33,110 bases of DNA from Bacteriovoracaceae bacterium UBA6261 (GCA_002440825.1 DJVH01000105.1:4693-37802); one strand, 5' to 3'. Numbered from the stretch's first letter, positions 8,299 through 15,831 are shown. The notes: a model not told the origin generated them from the sequence alone. Translations and numbers: made by a program.

Positions 8299-9312
8299 CT
8301 ACATAATCATAGGTGCTGTAATTTCTTCAAATGAAGGAACTTTACGCCTTACGAACTCCGCCTGCCTGATCGGACATCCGGACACTTCACAGGATTCACA
8401 GAAGGCGCGACGGCACGGATCGTGGTGAATATGCAATTCTCCATCGACCGGGTAATCCTGGATAACTGCTTTTTCAAAACGCTCGGTGAAATCGTGCGCT
8501 TCAAGCACTGTCCAGAACTCAGGAACAACCATGTGACAATCGATATGGTGATACGATCCACTGCGGATGACCCGCGTGAAATGAATTTGAATTACGCCTG
8601 GGCGGTAATGCTTTTCAAAAAGATTAGCGATGAGCTCAAGCGTATCTACATCGTGAGCATCCACCAGGATATAGCCTGAACGGATCAGAATTTTTCCACC
8701 GGCATAGACGAGCATACATCCAAAGATGGCCGCGACGACCGGATCAATCCAGCTCAGTCCGGTGTATTTGACAAGCAAGAGACCGACCACGACTCCCACG
8801 CTGGTCAGAGTGTCGGTCATGAGATGAATACCGCTTGATTTTAAAGCTTCCGAATAAAGTTTTTTTCCACGCGTGTGCAGGAAAAATCCCAACACGCCAT
8901 TGACGATTCCTGCGCCGACAACAACCGCAAGACCGACATCCACTTCTTCAACTTTTGCTCCGTGAGCAAAGACCTGAACGGCCTGGATAACAATCAATAT
9001 TCCGGCGAGAAGAATGGCCCCGCCCTCGAATGTGGAAGCCATACTTTCAATTTTCCCGTGACCGTAGGGATGATCTTCGTCCGCTGGTTTATTGGCAACA
9101 ATGATGACAATGACCGTGATGACTGCAGCGACTACATTGACGATGCTCTCAAGAGCATCAGAAAAAATCGACTGCGAATTGGTCACGTGATAAGCGTAAA
9201 ACTTGAACGCGAGAAGAATAATTCCGAAGCTCAAAGAAAGAATTGAAGCGAGCTTGCGGTCGCTGTTGGCCTTCTCAAGTGTCTGCTGATAGTTTGCGTG
9301 ATCAATCGTCAT
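8299..9312 (-). CDS. Cation diffusion facilitator transporter with Cys-rich C-terminal tail
   Basis: Exports divalent metal cations in exchange for protons. The 337 residues contain six predicted membrane segments between about residues 20 and 215, then a cytoplasmic domain. Helix 2 has SDALESIVNV, where the usual H/D-x3-D metal ligands are replaced by E-x3-N. Helix 5 keeps H-x3-D in GIHLMTDTLTS. The C-terminal domain ends with a CRRAFCESCEVSGC cluster (C-x4-C-x2-C-x4-C) in a DPC...CPIR context that I recall from a CDF subfamily. It begins eight bases after the copA stop, so copper cotranscription is likely. A TATAAT box within the end of copA may give a second, leaderless transcript. Substrate is not certain: copper itself would be unusual for this family. 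Confidence 0.9.
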   Translation of the reverse strand: MTIDHANYQQTLEKANSDRKLASILSLSFGIILLAFKFYAYHVTNSQSIFSDALESIVNVVAAVITVIVIIVANKPADEDHPYGHGKIESMASTFEGGAILLAGILIVIQAVQVFAHGAKVEEVDVGLAVVVGAGIVNGVLGFFLHTRGKKLYSEALKSSGIHLMTDTLTSVGVVVGLLLVKYTGLSWIDPVVAAIFGCMLVYAGGKILIRSGYILVDAHDVDTLELIANLFEKHYRPGVIQIHFTRVIRSGSYHHIDCHMVVPEFWTVLEAHDFTERFEKAVIQDYPVDGELHIHHDPCRRAFCESCEVSGCPIRQAEFVRRKVPSFEEITAPMIM

Positions 9313-9318
9313 AAAAAA

Positions 9319-9347
9319 ATTATAGCGTTCTTCTCAATCGAAGTGAA
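9319..9347 (-). promoter_or_regulatory. Possible internal promoter for the CDF gene
   Basis: A perfect TATAAT (complement of 9319-9324) lies six bases before the CDF start codon at 9312. A TTCACT (complement of 9342-9347) is placed 17 bp upstream as a -35 element with four of six consensus bases. The -10 box overlaps the copA stop codon. There is no Shine-Dalgarno before this ATG, so a leaderless mRNA is the natural reading. Confidence 0.45.
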
Positions 9348-11467
9348 CTCAAAACAACAGAGACACTTGATAATCCCATGGCAAGGCTCGCCCACATGGG
9401 AGTCAGAGAAATATTAAGCCACGGCTGCAGCGCACCTGCGGCCAGAGGAATGCAAAGTAAATTGTAGAAAAAGGATAAAAACAAATTCTGCTTGATAATG
9501 CTCATGGTTCTTTTTGAGAGAACAAAAAAATTGGCCACGCAGTCAATTTTTCCTTCAAGAATACTGACATCCGCTGCTTCAATGGCCACATCAGATCCAC
9601 TCGCCATCGCCATCGATAGATTGGCACTCGTCAAGGCAGGAGCATCGTTGATCCCATCACCGATCATCGCTACTTTTTTACCGCTCTCTTTCAGCGAAAG
9701 AACAAAGCCTGCTTTATCAACCGGCACGACATTGGCCTTTACATTTTTTATTCCGATTTCTGCGGCAATTTTACCGGCGACACCAGCATTGTCTCCGGTG
9801 AGCATCCAGACTTCTATACCACGATCCTGTAGGGCCTTGACAGTGGCGGCAGCTTCCGGCTTAACAGGATCTTCGATGACAAATACTCCTGCAAAGCTCG
9901 TCTCAATTCCTACATAAACGAGTGAACCGAGAAGGTCCCGGTTGACAGTAATGCCGTTTGATTCCAGCAACTCTTTTTTTCCTACCAGAAGTCGTTTTCC
10001 CTCAAAGGAACTTTCCATTCCCAGTCCCGGAAGATTTTTAAAAGTATCCGGATCGAAAATCTTTATCTTTTTCTCTTCAATGTATTTTGTGATGGCCTTG
10101 GACAATGGATGGTTTGAATACTGGACAATACTTCCGGCCACACGGAGGAATTCTTTTTCTTCCATCGATGTTTCAAAATGAGTGACAATGGGAGCCCCCA
10201 TTGTGAGAGTGCCGGTTTTATCAAAAACAACCGCATCGATGCTGCTTCCTTTTTCTATGACATCCCCGCCTCCAATCAAAAGCCCTTCTTTTGAAGCCTG
10301 AGCTGTGGAAAGCATCACGGCCATTGGCACAGCAAGCCCGAGAGCACAAGGACACGCAATGAGAAGCACAGCAATCATATGTGAGAAAGCTTCAAAACTT
10401 TTATTCTGTTCATTCAAAAACCACCAGAGAGTAAATGTCACCAGCGCCGTCACAATAATGGCGGGAACAAAATAACGAATAACCTGGTCGGCATATTTTT
10501 CAATCGGCGCTTTTTTTAATTGTGCTTTTTCAACAAAGCTGACGATGTTTGCAATATAAGTCTGATGAATTTCTTCCTTCACCTGAACTTGCAAAGATCC
10601 TTCAAGATTAAGACTTCCGGCAAAAACCTTGTCGCCTGGATTTTTTACAACAGGGACAGATTCTCCTGTGATCATTGATTCATCAGCGTGAGAAGTCCCC
10701 TGGATAACTTCGGCATCGAGAGGAATTTTATCACCTGGTTTTAGTCGAAGAACATCGCCGACCTTTAAATCAATCACAGGAGTGTTGACCTCTTTTCCGT
10801 CGACCATTTTCAGCGCAAATTTGATCTGCATTTTGTACAAAGAACTCAATGAGGCACGGGCCTTGGTCTTTGCTTTTTCGTCGAGATAATGGCCGAACAA
10901 CGTAAAGCCGATGATAAACGGAATAGTTTCAAAATACACGTGAGTGTGAAGTGAAATGATCATCAGGGAAACGCTGTAAAGATAAGCTGCACCGACACCT
11001 AGACCGATCAGCGTATTCATATTGGAATGTCCTTTTCTTAAAAAGGTCCACACCGCTTTAAAATAGGGTCTTCCAAAAAAAACCAGAACCAGAGTTGAAA
11101 TCACGAACTGAACAATGTTGTTCATTTCGTGGCTGAGAATTGTACTCCCTGGCCCCATGGCAAGCGCCATGGAAACAGCACCGGCAGCCACAGCGATAAA
11201 AGACTGCACCAACATTTTATCGTGCGCAGGATTTTTTTCACCGGGTATCGCTGCCTGGGCATTGGGATCCACGGCACGGTAACCAAGCGTTGTCAGCATT
11301 TCTTTAAAAGCGGTCTCGTCAAATTTATCATTTGTAACAAGCTCCGCTTTTTCGGTCGCAAAATTCACCTGAACTTTATCAACGCCGGAAAGTCGTGCAA
11401 CATTATCTTCAATAACCTGTGAACAGCTTGCGCAGGTCATTCCTTCAATTTTAAAAATTTTATTCAA
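9320..11467 (-). CDS. copA: Copper-exporting P1B-type ATPase
   Basis: Pumps Cu(I) from the cytoplasm using ATP. The 715 residues have one N-terminal heavy-metal-binding domain with GMTCASC (C12, C15). They continue with eight predicted membrane helices, the actuator TGES, the transmembrane metal motif CPC at residues 372-374, the phosphorylation site DKTGT at D416, and the hinge GDGIND. The C-terminal helices carry YN and MxxSS, typical of Cu(I)-ATPases of subgroup 1B-1. The start overlaps the copZ stop by 8 bp. With csoR and copZ upstream and a CDF gene downstream, it forms a copper-induced operon, read from the CsoR-controlled promoter at 12066-12095. Confidence 0.97.
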   Translation of the reverse strand: MNKIFKIEGMTCASCSQVIEDNVARLSGVDKVQVNFATEKAELVTNDKFDETAFKEMLTTLGYRAVDPNAQAAIPGEKNPAHDKMLVQSFIAVAAGAVSMALAMGPGSTILSHEMNNIVQFVISTLVLVFFGRPYFKAVWTFLRKGHSNMNTLIGLGVGAAYLYSVSLMIISLHTHVYFETIPFIIGFTLFGHYLDEKAKTKARASLSSLYKMQIKFALKMVDGKEVNTPVIDLKVGDVLRLKPGDKIPLDAEVIQGTSHADESMITGESVPVVKNPGDKVFAGSLNLEGSLQVQVKEEIHQTYIANIVSFVEKAQLKKAPIEKYADQVIRYFVPAIIVTALVTFTLWWFLNEQNKSFEAFSHMIAVLLIACPCALGLAVPMAVMLSTAQASKEGLLIGGGDVIEKGSSIDAVVFDKTGTLTMGAPIVTHFETSMEEKEFLRVAGSIVQYSNHPLSKAITKYIEEKKIKIFDPDTFKNLPGLGMESSFEGKRLLVGKKELLESNGITVNRDLLGSLVYVGIETSFAGVFVIEDPVKPEAAATVKALQDRGIEVWMLTGDNAGVAGKIAAEIGIKNVKANVVPVDKAGFVLSLKESGKKVAMIGDGINDAPALTSANLSMAMASGSDVAIEAADVSILEGKIDCVANFFVLSKRTMSIIKQNLFLSFFYNLLCIPLAAGALQPWLNISLTPMWASLAMGLSSVSVVLSSLRLRRTL

Positions 11468-11690
11468 GATTTACACTCTCAACTTGAAAACCAACAGCTG
11501 CAATTTTGGACTTAAGATCAGCAACGGTCGCTTTTGTCCCGTCGAATTGTATTTTCACTGACCCCGAAGCGACATCGATATCAGTCTGCTGTTCAACTCC
11601 CAGCTCTTCAATGCTTTTTTTAATTTTGCTTGCGCATCCTCCACAGTGCATTCCATTGACTTGCATCGTGACTTTTTTATTCATGCTCAT
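11460..11690 (-). CDS. copZ: Copper chaperone CopZ-like (HMA domain)
   Basis: A 76-residue single-domain heavy-metal-associated protein, the size of typical CopZ. The metal site is GMHCGGC with C16 and C19. It would carry Cu(I) to the N-terminal domain of CopA and buffer the CsoR sensor. The ATG at 11690 has GGAGAA six to ten bases upstream. A second ATG two codons on (MNKK) is possible. The gene starts 10 bp after the csoR stop and its 3' end overlaps copA by 8 bp, so the three are translated from one message. Confidence 0.93.
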   Translation of the reverse strand: MSMNKKVTMQVNGMHCGGCASKIKKSIEELGVEQQTDIDVASGSVKIQFDGTKATVADLKSKIAAVGFQVESVNLE

Positions 11691-11700
11691 AAAATTCTCC

Positions 11701-12030
11701 TTAAATATGTCTTCCGATCATTTCGATCAGCTCGTGAATTTTTGTACTGGCCTCTTCATTATTCTGCGTGTGTAAAACATCATGCACACAATGCTCGAGG
11801 TGAGTTTTTAAAATGGAATGCTCTACCGATTGCAAGGCAGACTTCGCCGCTCTGATCTGAATAAGTATATCCGGGCAATAACGATTTTCCTCAATCATTC
11901 CCATGACTCCTTCAATTTGCCCTTTTGCGCGTTTGAGTTTGATCAACTCTTTGGAATGATCCGGATGGGCATGGTGAGACTCATGCTTTTTATCTATCTT
12001 TTTATTAGCTTTTGTCTGTCCTTTGCTCAT
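11701..12030 (-). CDS. csoR: CsoR-family copper-sensing repressor
   Basis: A 109-residue four-helix DNA-binding repressor that releases its operator on binding Cu(I). The copper ligands are C52, H77 and C81; their spacing (25 and 4) equals that of the Mycobacterium tuberculosis CsoR ligands. The family segment LKRAKGQIEGVMGMIEENRYCPDIL is clear in residues 32-56. The N terminus has an extra lysine/histidine-rich arm (KKHESHHAHPDH, residues 14-25) that might bind additional metal or DNA. The start at 12030 has AAGGGAAAG nearby. It is the first gene of the csoR-copZ-copA-CDF operon and probably represses itself through the paired palindromes at 12051-12092. Confidence 0.95.
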   Translation of the reverse strand: MSKGQTKANKKIDKKHESHHAHPDHSKELIKLKRAKGQIEGVMGMIEENRYCPDILIQIRAAKSALQSVEHSILKTHLEHCVHDVLHTQNNEEASTKIHELIEMIGRHI

Positions 12031-12040
12031 GCGCTTTCCC

Positions 12041-12070
12041 TTGTCTGACTATACCTACAGGGGGTATCAT
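12041..12070 (+). promoter_or_regulatory. Possible divergent promoter for the lipoprotein gene
   Basis: On the plus strand TTGTCT (12041-12046) and TATCAT (12065-12070) are separated by 18 bp. The first CsoR-type palindrome fills the spacer and part of the -10 box. Transcription would start near 12077, giving a leader of about 48 bases before the GTG at 12125. If real, the lipoprotein is also copper-controlled. Confidence 0.4.
12051..12067. promoter_or_regulatory. CsoR-type operator 1
   Basis: The 17-bp imperfect palindrome ATACCTACAGGGGGTAT resembles known CsoR operators (TACCC/GGGTA half-sites around a short G/C core). It lies just downstream of the minus-strand -10 box, over the expected transcription start of csoR. 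Confidence 0.75.
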
Positions 12071-12095
12071 AAGCCATACCCCCTGGGGGTGTCAA
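12066..12095 (-). promoter_or_regulatory. Sigma-70 promoter of the csoR-copZ-copA-CDF operon
   Basis: Minus strand: perfect TTGACA (complement of 12090-12095), an 18-bp spacer, then TATGAT (complement of 12066-12071). The start would be near 12059, about 29 bases before the csoR ATG. Operator 2 fills the spacer and operator 1 covers the start site, so bound repressor would exclude RNA polymerase. Confidence 0.75.
12076..12092. promoter_or_regulatory. CsoR-type operator 2
   Basis: The 17-bp near-perfect palindrome ATACCCCCTGGGGGTGT lies between the -35 and -10 elements of the csoR promoter. Its centre is 25 bp from that of operator 1, so the two sites are on nearly the same rather than opposite face of the helix (about 2.4 turns). 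Confidence 0.75.
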
Positions 12096-12124
12096 CACTT
12101 CCCTGGCTTAACCTTGGAGCAAAA

Positions 12125-12475
12125 GTGAAAACAAGTCTAATTCTCGTCTTTCTGTTGGGTGCCTTTGGATGTTCTCAACAAAAAGACATGCGCAATCCAC
12201 CAAGCGGAGATATTGCTTACGGAAACGATCCCTATACTTACCGGGCCACTTATAATGGAAAAGACGAATTGAAGGTCGGCGATAAAGTCCGGATTATGGA
12301 ATATGATTTTGATAAAAGTCAGAAAGAAAAACAAAGCCGGAACTTTCCCCTTTCAACAAGTAAAAAACAGATCGGAGAAGCTACTGTTTCGAATTTGCTG
12401 AGCCCGCATTATTATGAATTGAGAACAGATGAGCCACACTCCATTCCGGGCAATGCTTTTATAGAAAAGTTGTAA
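12125..12475 (+). CDS. Putative lipoprotein, 116 residues
   Basis: I choose the GTG at 12125 because TTGGAG precedes it at six to seven bases and a lipoprotein signal sequence follows at once: VKTSLILVFLLGAFGCSQQ with the acylated cysteine at residue 16. The lipobox AFGC is unusual at positions -3 and -2, so lipidation is probable rather than certain. The open frame extends upstream to 12023, but that would run through the csoR operators. The mature part has a region of the form ELKVGDKVRIMEYDFDKSQ and an ending HSIPGNAFIEKL, which I do not recognise. It is divergent from csoR and may share copper control. It is convergent with the DCC-family gene, three bases apart. Confidence 0.72.
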   Translation: MKTSLILVFLLGAFGCSQQKDMRNPPSGDIAYGNDPYTYRATYNGKDELKVGDKVRIMEYDFDKSQKEKQSRNFPLSTSKKQIGEATVSNLLSPHYYELRTDEPHSIPGNAFIEKL

Positions 12476-12478
12476 AAG

Positions 12479-12859
12479 CTATTTCAGAAAGCGTTCATCT
12501 TTAGGAAGCCAGAGGCAGGTAAAGCTCTTTCTTCTTTTGGCCACTTCATCGTAAACAAAATCTCGGATGAAGGCAGGGATAATTTTGAGTAAAAAAAGAC
12601 CGTAGTAAAATCCGCCCAGCATAGATCCCAGTTCGATAAACGCGCGGCTTTTCTCAAATGTTTTGCCTTTGGAATACACTCTTACAGTATCCATTCTCGC
12701 CGGTTCACTAAAAAGGGAATTATAGGCATCCCCGTTCAAAGGGGCAAAGAGCAACTTATGTTTTTTATCGGCCTGGTAAAGAAAGGCAATCGAGCGCTGG
12801 CAAAGCCCGCAATCTCCATCATAAAAAACCACTGTCTTTTCAGTTAGCCCCTTCTCCAT
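12479..12859 (-). CDS. DCC-family thiol-disulfide oxidoreductase (DUF393)
   Basis: A 126-residue protein of the DUF393 or YuxK-like family, named for its DxDCxLC motif. Here VVFYDGDCGLCQRSI at residues 10-24 gives the redox pair C17 and C20. The family adopts a thioredoxin-like fold and is thought to reduce or shuttle disulfides, but physiological substrates are poorly known. A hydrophobic segment GGFYYGLFLLKIIPAFIRDFV around residues 83-103 and the closing WLP region are typical. The start at 12859 has no strong ribosome-binding site. It is convergent with the lipoprotein gene; no terminator is visible between them. Confidence 0.88.
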   Translation of the reverse strand: MEKGLTEKTVVFYDGDCGLCQRSIAFLYQADKKHKLLFAPLNGDAYNSLFSEPARMDTVRVYSKGKTFEKSRAFIELGSMLGGFYYGLFLLKIIPAFIRDFVYDEVAKRRKSFTCLWLPKDERFLK

Positions 12860-13005
12860 AGGCCGGATATTGGCCCCGAAAATGCAAAATGACTAGTGAA
12901 ACCTATAAAGAATTCCGGATGCCTTAGAGTTGGGACAGGCCGGAAAGACTTGCGCTGTCCAAAGATCAGGCAGCTGACAAATCTGTAAACGTTTGAGGAG
13001 CGTCC

Positions 13006-13377
13006 ATGAGAGCATTTTTGAATTTAACCGCGGCCCTGTTTATGAGTTTTGTGCTGTTTTCCACACCAGGCTTTACAGCTATGCACCCCAGAGATCTTGC
13101 TAAAAATGTTGATGAAAAACAAGAGACCGCCGTGAAATTGATTCAAACGGTGGGCAATTTTGCCTTCGATCGTTTTTCCAACGAGCAAGCTAAAGAAGAC
13201 GCCCAGTTTGCTTATAGTGGTTTTATGGCCCGTTTTGAATCTCTTCGTGAAGACCGCGAAGCGCTCGAGCGCAAGGAAATTATGCCCGACAATGAAACTC
13301 TGGAAAAATACTCGAAGCAATACGACCGCCTCATTGCTGATTTAAATGCCTATTTAAATCACAGCGACAACTATTAA
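13006..13377 (+). CDS. Exported protein of unknown function, 123 residues
   Basis: The N terminus is a Sec signal peptide (LTAALFMSFVLFSTPGFTA, likely cleavage after FTA near residue 25). The mature part of about 98 residues is highly charged and predicted helical, with a FSNEQAKEDAQFAYSGFMARF segment and EDREALERKEIMPDNE. It has no cysteines and no recognisable motif. GAGGAG seven bases before the ATG supports the start. The 146-bp region in front contains an imperfect hairpin (GGACAG...CTGTCC, 12933-12960) but no convincing promoter. The tyrS gene follows after 78 bp. A role as a small periplasmic protein is all that can be said. Confidence 0.72.
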   Translation: MRAFLNLTAALFMSFVLFSTPGFTAMHPRDLAKNVDEKQETAVKLIQTVGNFAFDRFSNEQAKEDAQFAYSGFMARFESLREDREALERKEIMPDNETLEKYSKQYDRLIADLNAYLNHSDNY

Positions 13378-13388
13378 GCTCGTTCATC

Positions 13389-13417
13389 TTTTCAAAAAGG
13401 TGTCCTTCGGTCATAAT
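13389..13417 (+). promoter_or_regulatory. Candidate tyrS promoter
   Basis: TTTTCA (13389-13394) and CATAAT (13412-13417) are separated by 17 bp. The predicted start near 13424 lies inside the large inverted repeat, between its two arms. This competes with the reading in which the whole repeat is transcribed as a leader. Confidence 0.4.
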
Positions 13418-13453
13418 CGAGGGTATTCGAAAACCCTGACTCTGAAGGACACC
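13399..13453 (+). promoter_or_regulatory. Inverted repeat enclosing the tyrS ribosome-binding site
   Basis: A perfect 10-bp inverted repeat, GGTGTCCTTC (13399-13408) and GAAGGACACC (13444-13453), ends two bases before the tyrS ATG. The right arm contains AAGGA, the Shine-Dalgarno. Between the arms is a smaller hairpin, AGGGT...ACCCT (13420-13424 with 13433-13437). As RNA this would be a stem that hides the ribosome-binding site; as DNA it would be a spaced operator around the promoter. Confidence 0.7.
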
Positions 13454-13455
13454 AA

Positions 13456-14730
13456 ATGAATTTTTACCAGGAACTAGTGGCCCGCGGCTTGATTGAAGCG
13501 ACATCAAGCGAAGAAATTGCAGACATTCTCAATAACAAGAAAATTTCTTTTTATATCGGCTACGATCCAACGGCAAAATCCCTTCAGATCGGAAACCTTT
13601 TTGCCATCATCACAATGAAACGTTTTCAACAAGCGGGCCACAAGCCTTACGTCTTGATTGGTGGCGCGACCGGGATGATCGGCGATCCTTCCGGAAAAAG
13701 CACTGAGCGCGTTCTTCTGACCGAAGAAGTTATAGAGGCCAACATCGAAGCTCAGAAAAAACAATTTAAAATCTTTCTCGATTTCAACGACAGTTCAAAC
13801 GGCGCAGTCATGGTCAATAACTACGACTGGATGGGAAAATTTTCTTTCCTTGAATTCCTTCGCGACGTCGGCAAGCGATTCAGAGTGACAGAAATGCTCG
13901 CAAAGGAATCTGTTAAAAACAGAATTAATTCTGAAGCGGGAATCAGTTTTACTGAATTCAGCTATCAAATGCTTCAAGCCTACGACTTCCGTTACCTTGC
14001 CAAAGAACACAATGTCGTTCTGCAGATGGGGGGTGGTGATCAATGGGGCAATATTACTGCCGGCATTGATCTCGCCAGAAAAATGGACGGCAATCACGTT
14101 CACGGAATTGTTATTCCGCTGGTAACAGACGCTCATGGAAATAAATTTGGTAAATCGGAAGGCGGTACAGCGATTTATCTCGATCCAGAAATGACGTCGC
14201 CTTATCAAATGTACCAATATCTTCTCAACTCAGACGATGCTTCAGTCGTGCGCTACCTGAAATACTTCACTTTCCTTTCTCTGGATGAAATTGCGGCCCT
14301 TGAAGAAAAAGTCAAAGCAGAACCGCACCTGCGCGAAGCTCAGAAAGTTCTCGCTTCTGAAGTCGTTAAAGCGGTTCATGGTGAAGCGGGTCTGGAAGCT
14401 GCAATGAAAGCAACCAAAATTTTCTTCGGGGAAAAAATAGAAAACCTGAAAGATAAAGACCTGACGGCCATTTTTAAAGATGTGCCTTCGGTTGAACTAA
14501 AACGCGATCAACTTGCTCAGGGAATTGGTCTTCTCGATCTTCTGGCCCTGACTCCACTCTTTGGAAGCAAAGGCGAAGCAAAAAGATCAGTTGAGCAAAA
14601 AGGCGTTTACCTGAACAATGACGGGGTAACGGATTTCAATTTAACTCTCAATACGGAACATCTTGCCAGTGAAACCTGTATGGTGATCAGAAAAGGTAAA
14701 AAGAATTACTGTGTGGTAAGATTTTCATAA
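13456..14730 (+). CDS. tyrS: Tyrosyl-tRNA synthetase
   Basis: Activates tyrosine and charges tRNA-Tyr. The 424 residues match the bacterial TyrS family, with YIGYDPTAKSLQIGNL near the N terminus, GGATGMIGDPSGKSTER at residues 73-89, a GGGDQWGNITAGIDL segment around residue 195, KFGKS at residues 230-234 and a C-terminal S4-like RNA-binding domain from about residue 350. The class I signature HIGH reads QIGN here (Q44, N47); both histidines are replaced. Everything else looks intact, so I expect an active enzyme. It is preceded by a strong inverted repeat covering its ribosome-binding site and followed by a beta-barrel gene 35 bp later. Confidence 0.96.
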   Translation: MNFYQELVARGLIEATSSEEIADILNNKKISFYIGYDPTAKSLQIGNLFAIITMKRFQQAGHKPYVLIGGATGMIGDPSGKSTERVLLTEEVIEANIEAQKKQFKIFLDFNDSSNGAVMVNNYDWMGKFSFLEFLRDVGKRFRVTEMLAKESVKNRINSEAGISFTEFSYQMLQAYDFRYLAKEHNVVLQMGGGDQWGNITAGIDLARKMDGNHVHGIVIPLVTDAHGNKFGKSEGGTAIYLDPEMTSPYQMYQYLLNSDDASVVRYLKYFTFLSLDEIAALEEKVKAEPHLREAQKVLASEVVKAVHGEAGLEAAMKATKIFFGEKIENLKDKDLTAIFKDVPSVELKRDQLAQGIGLLDLLALTPLFGSKGEAKRSVEQKGVYLNNDGVTDFNLTLNTEHLASETCMVIRKGKKNYCVVRFS

Positions 14731-14765
14731 GGAGTAGTCTCCGCAAAGCTTAAGGAAGAGCAGCA

Positions 14766-15329
14766 ATGAAATTTGGTCTATCGTTAATCACTACTTTAAT
14801 TTTTTTAATGAACACTGCGAACGCCGCTTTTATGTTCGATACAATGAGCGGCTTTACGACAACCAGTGATTCTAAAACAACCACTGATACTTCAGATGTC
14901 ACTAATCACCTTTTCATCGGTGCAAGCCTGGGCGCAAGACAAAGAACATTCATCGGTCAGAACGTAACCTTTTTCACTCACCAGGTGAAAAAAACAACGA
15001 CGGATAAAGTTTCGACTCTGGAGTTAGGACCGCGAGTAACATGGTTTTTTAACGATGAGAATGTGTTTTATGTTTCCTTGGGATGGAATCCCTATGCAAA
15101 AGGAACGCGAACGATAAATGGCACAACAGAAGATATTTCAGGCTTTAGTTTACTTGGAAGTCTTGGAGCCGAAGTGAAGATCAACAAAAATTTTCATATC
15201 GGCGGCAGTTTGAACTATCACTCTTTGAAAATTTCCAAGGCGATCAGTGCGGCGAATGTCGCCACAAGTGTGAGCGACACTTACAATTCAATGATGCCTA
15301 TGCTGAATCTTTCTTTCCGCTTCCGTTAA
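14766..15329 (+). CDS. Outer-membrane beta-barrel protein, 187 residues
   Basis: A Sec signal peptide (LSLITTLIFLMNTANA, cleavage after ANA) is followed by alternating amphipathic segments and a C-terminal aromatic-ending strand (MLNLSFRFR). This is typical of small eight-stranded outer-membrane barrels of the OmpA/OmpW/OprF-like kind. The first mature residues are threonine/serine-rich (FTTTSDSKTTTDTSD), likely an exposed loop or linker. GGAAGAGC precedes the ATG. No specific family is recognised. It is convergent with the Hsp20-like gene, whose stop lies one base beyond its own, and it may be read through from tyrS. Confidence 0.78.
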   Translation: MKFGLSLITTLIFLMNTANAAFMFDTMSGFTTTSDSKTTTDTSDVTNHLFIGASLGARQRTFIGQNVTFFTHQVKKTTTDKVSTLELGPRVTWFFNDENVFYVSLGWNPYAKGTRTINGTTEDISGFSLLGSLGAEVKINKNFHIGGSLNYHSLKISKAISAANVATSVSDTYNSMMPMLNLSFRFR

Positions 15330-15330
15330 A

Positions 15331-15810
15331 TTATTTCTTGGGGATTTTTATCAGGATTTTATCTTTTAAAGTCTGAACATCCGCTCTGTTCCCGTCAAGA
15401 TCAGGATCAATACTGAACTGTCTCTCGGCTTCTGAGTTAGGTGTATTTTCTTTAATGCTGATCATACCATCTCTCACGCTCACTTTCAGTTCGTGATTTT
15501 TTTCAGACGCATTGAGTGGAATTTCATAATAAACAAATTTATCGTCTTCTTTGCGGTTGATGCCAGTGACCTGCATCTCTTGTTGAAAATCTTTTTCAAA
15601 GGACTGCATGCTTTTGTCAAAATTCTGGAACGCATCCATTAATTTTTCATGATCAAAATCTTCCGGTTTTACAGGAAAACGTTCATCTCTTTCAGACTCT
15701 CCCAGAACCTGTGAATGAAATTCGACTTTTGTATAGAAATGACTGGCGAGAGCGCCCAGAATAAAGCACACGATACCCACAAAAACTCTTGAAGAAAAAA
15801 ACTTTTTCAC
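15331..15810 (-). CDS. Membrane-anchored Hsp20/alpha-crystallin-like protein
   Basis: A 159-residue protein starting at a GTG (15810) with AGGAGAACGCA in front. The N terminus is an uncleaved signal anchor (VFVGIVCFILGALASHFY, residues 9-26), so the rest should face the periplasm. After a coiled-coil-like stretch rich in F, D, E and Q, residues about 90-159 show the alpha-crystallin pattern: KFVYYEIPLNASEKNHELKV, then RDGMISI, then LKDKILIKIPKK. Small heat-shock proteins bind unfolding clients, but a periplasmic version is unusual. It lies 21 bp downstream of the histidine kinase in the same direction, so it is likely controlled by that two-component system, rather as CpxP is by CpxRA. Confidence 0.75.
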   Translation of the reverse strand: MKKFFSSRVFVGIVCFILGALASHFYTKVEFHSQVLGESERDERFPVKPEDFDHEKLMDAFQNFDKSMQSFEKDFQQEMQVTGINRKEDDKFVYYEIPLNASEKNHELKVSVRDGMISIKENTPNSEAERQFSIDPDLDGNRADVQTLKDKILIKIPKK

Positions 15811-15831
15811 TGCGTTCTCCTGCTTAAGATC

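Noticed and set aside
12933..12960. GGACAG...CTGTCC hairpin as a terminator
   Set aside because: No T run follows on either strand and the loop is long; at most an mRNA structure before the 13006 gene.
14731..14743. Palindrome GGAGTAGTCTCC after tyrS
   Set aside because: Only four pairs and no T run, so neither a terminator nor a convincing operator.
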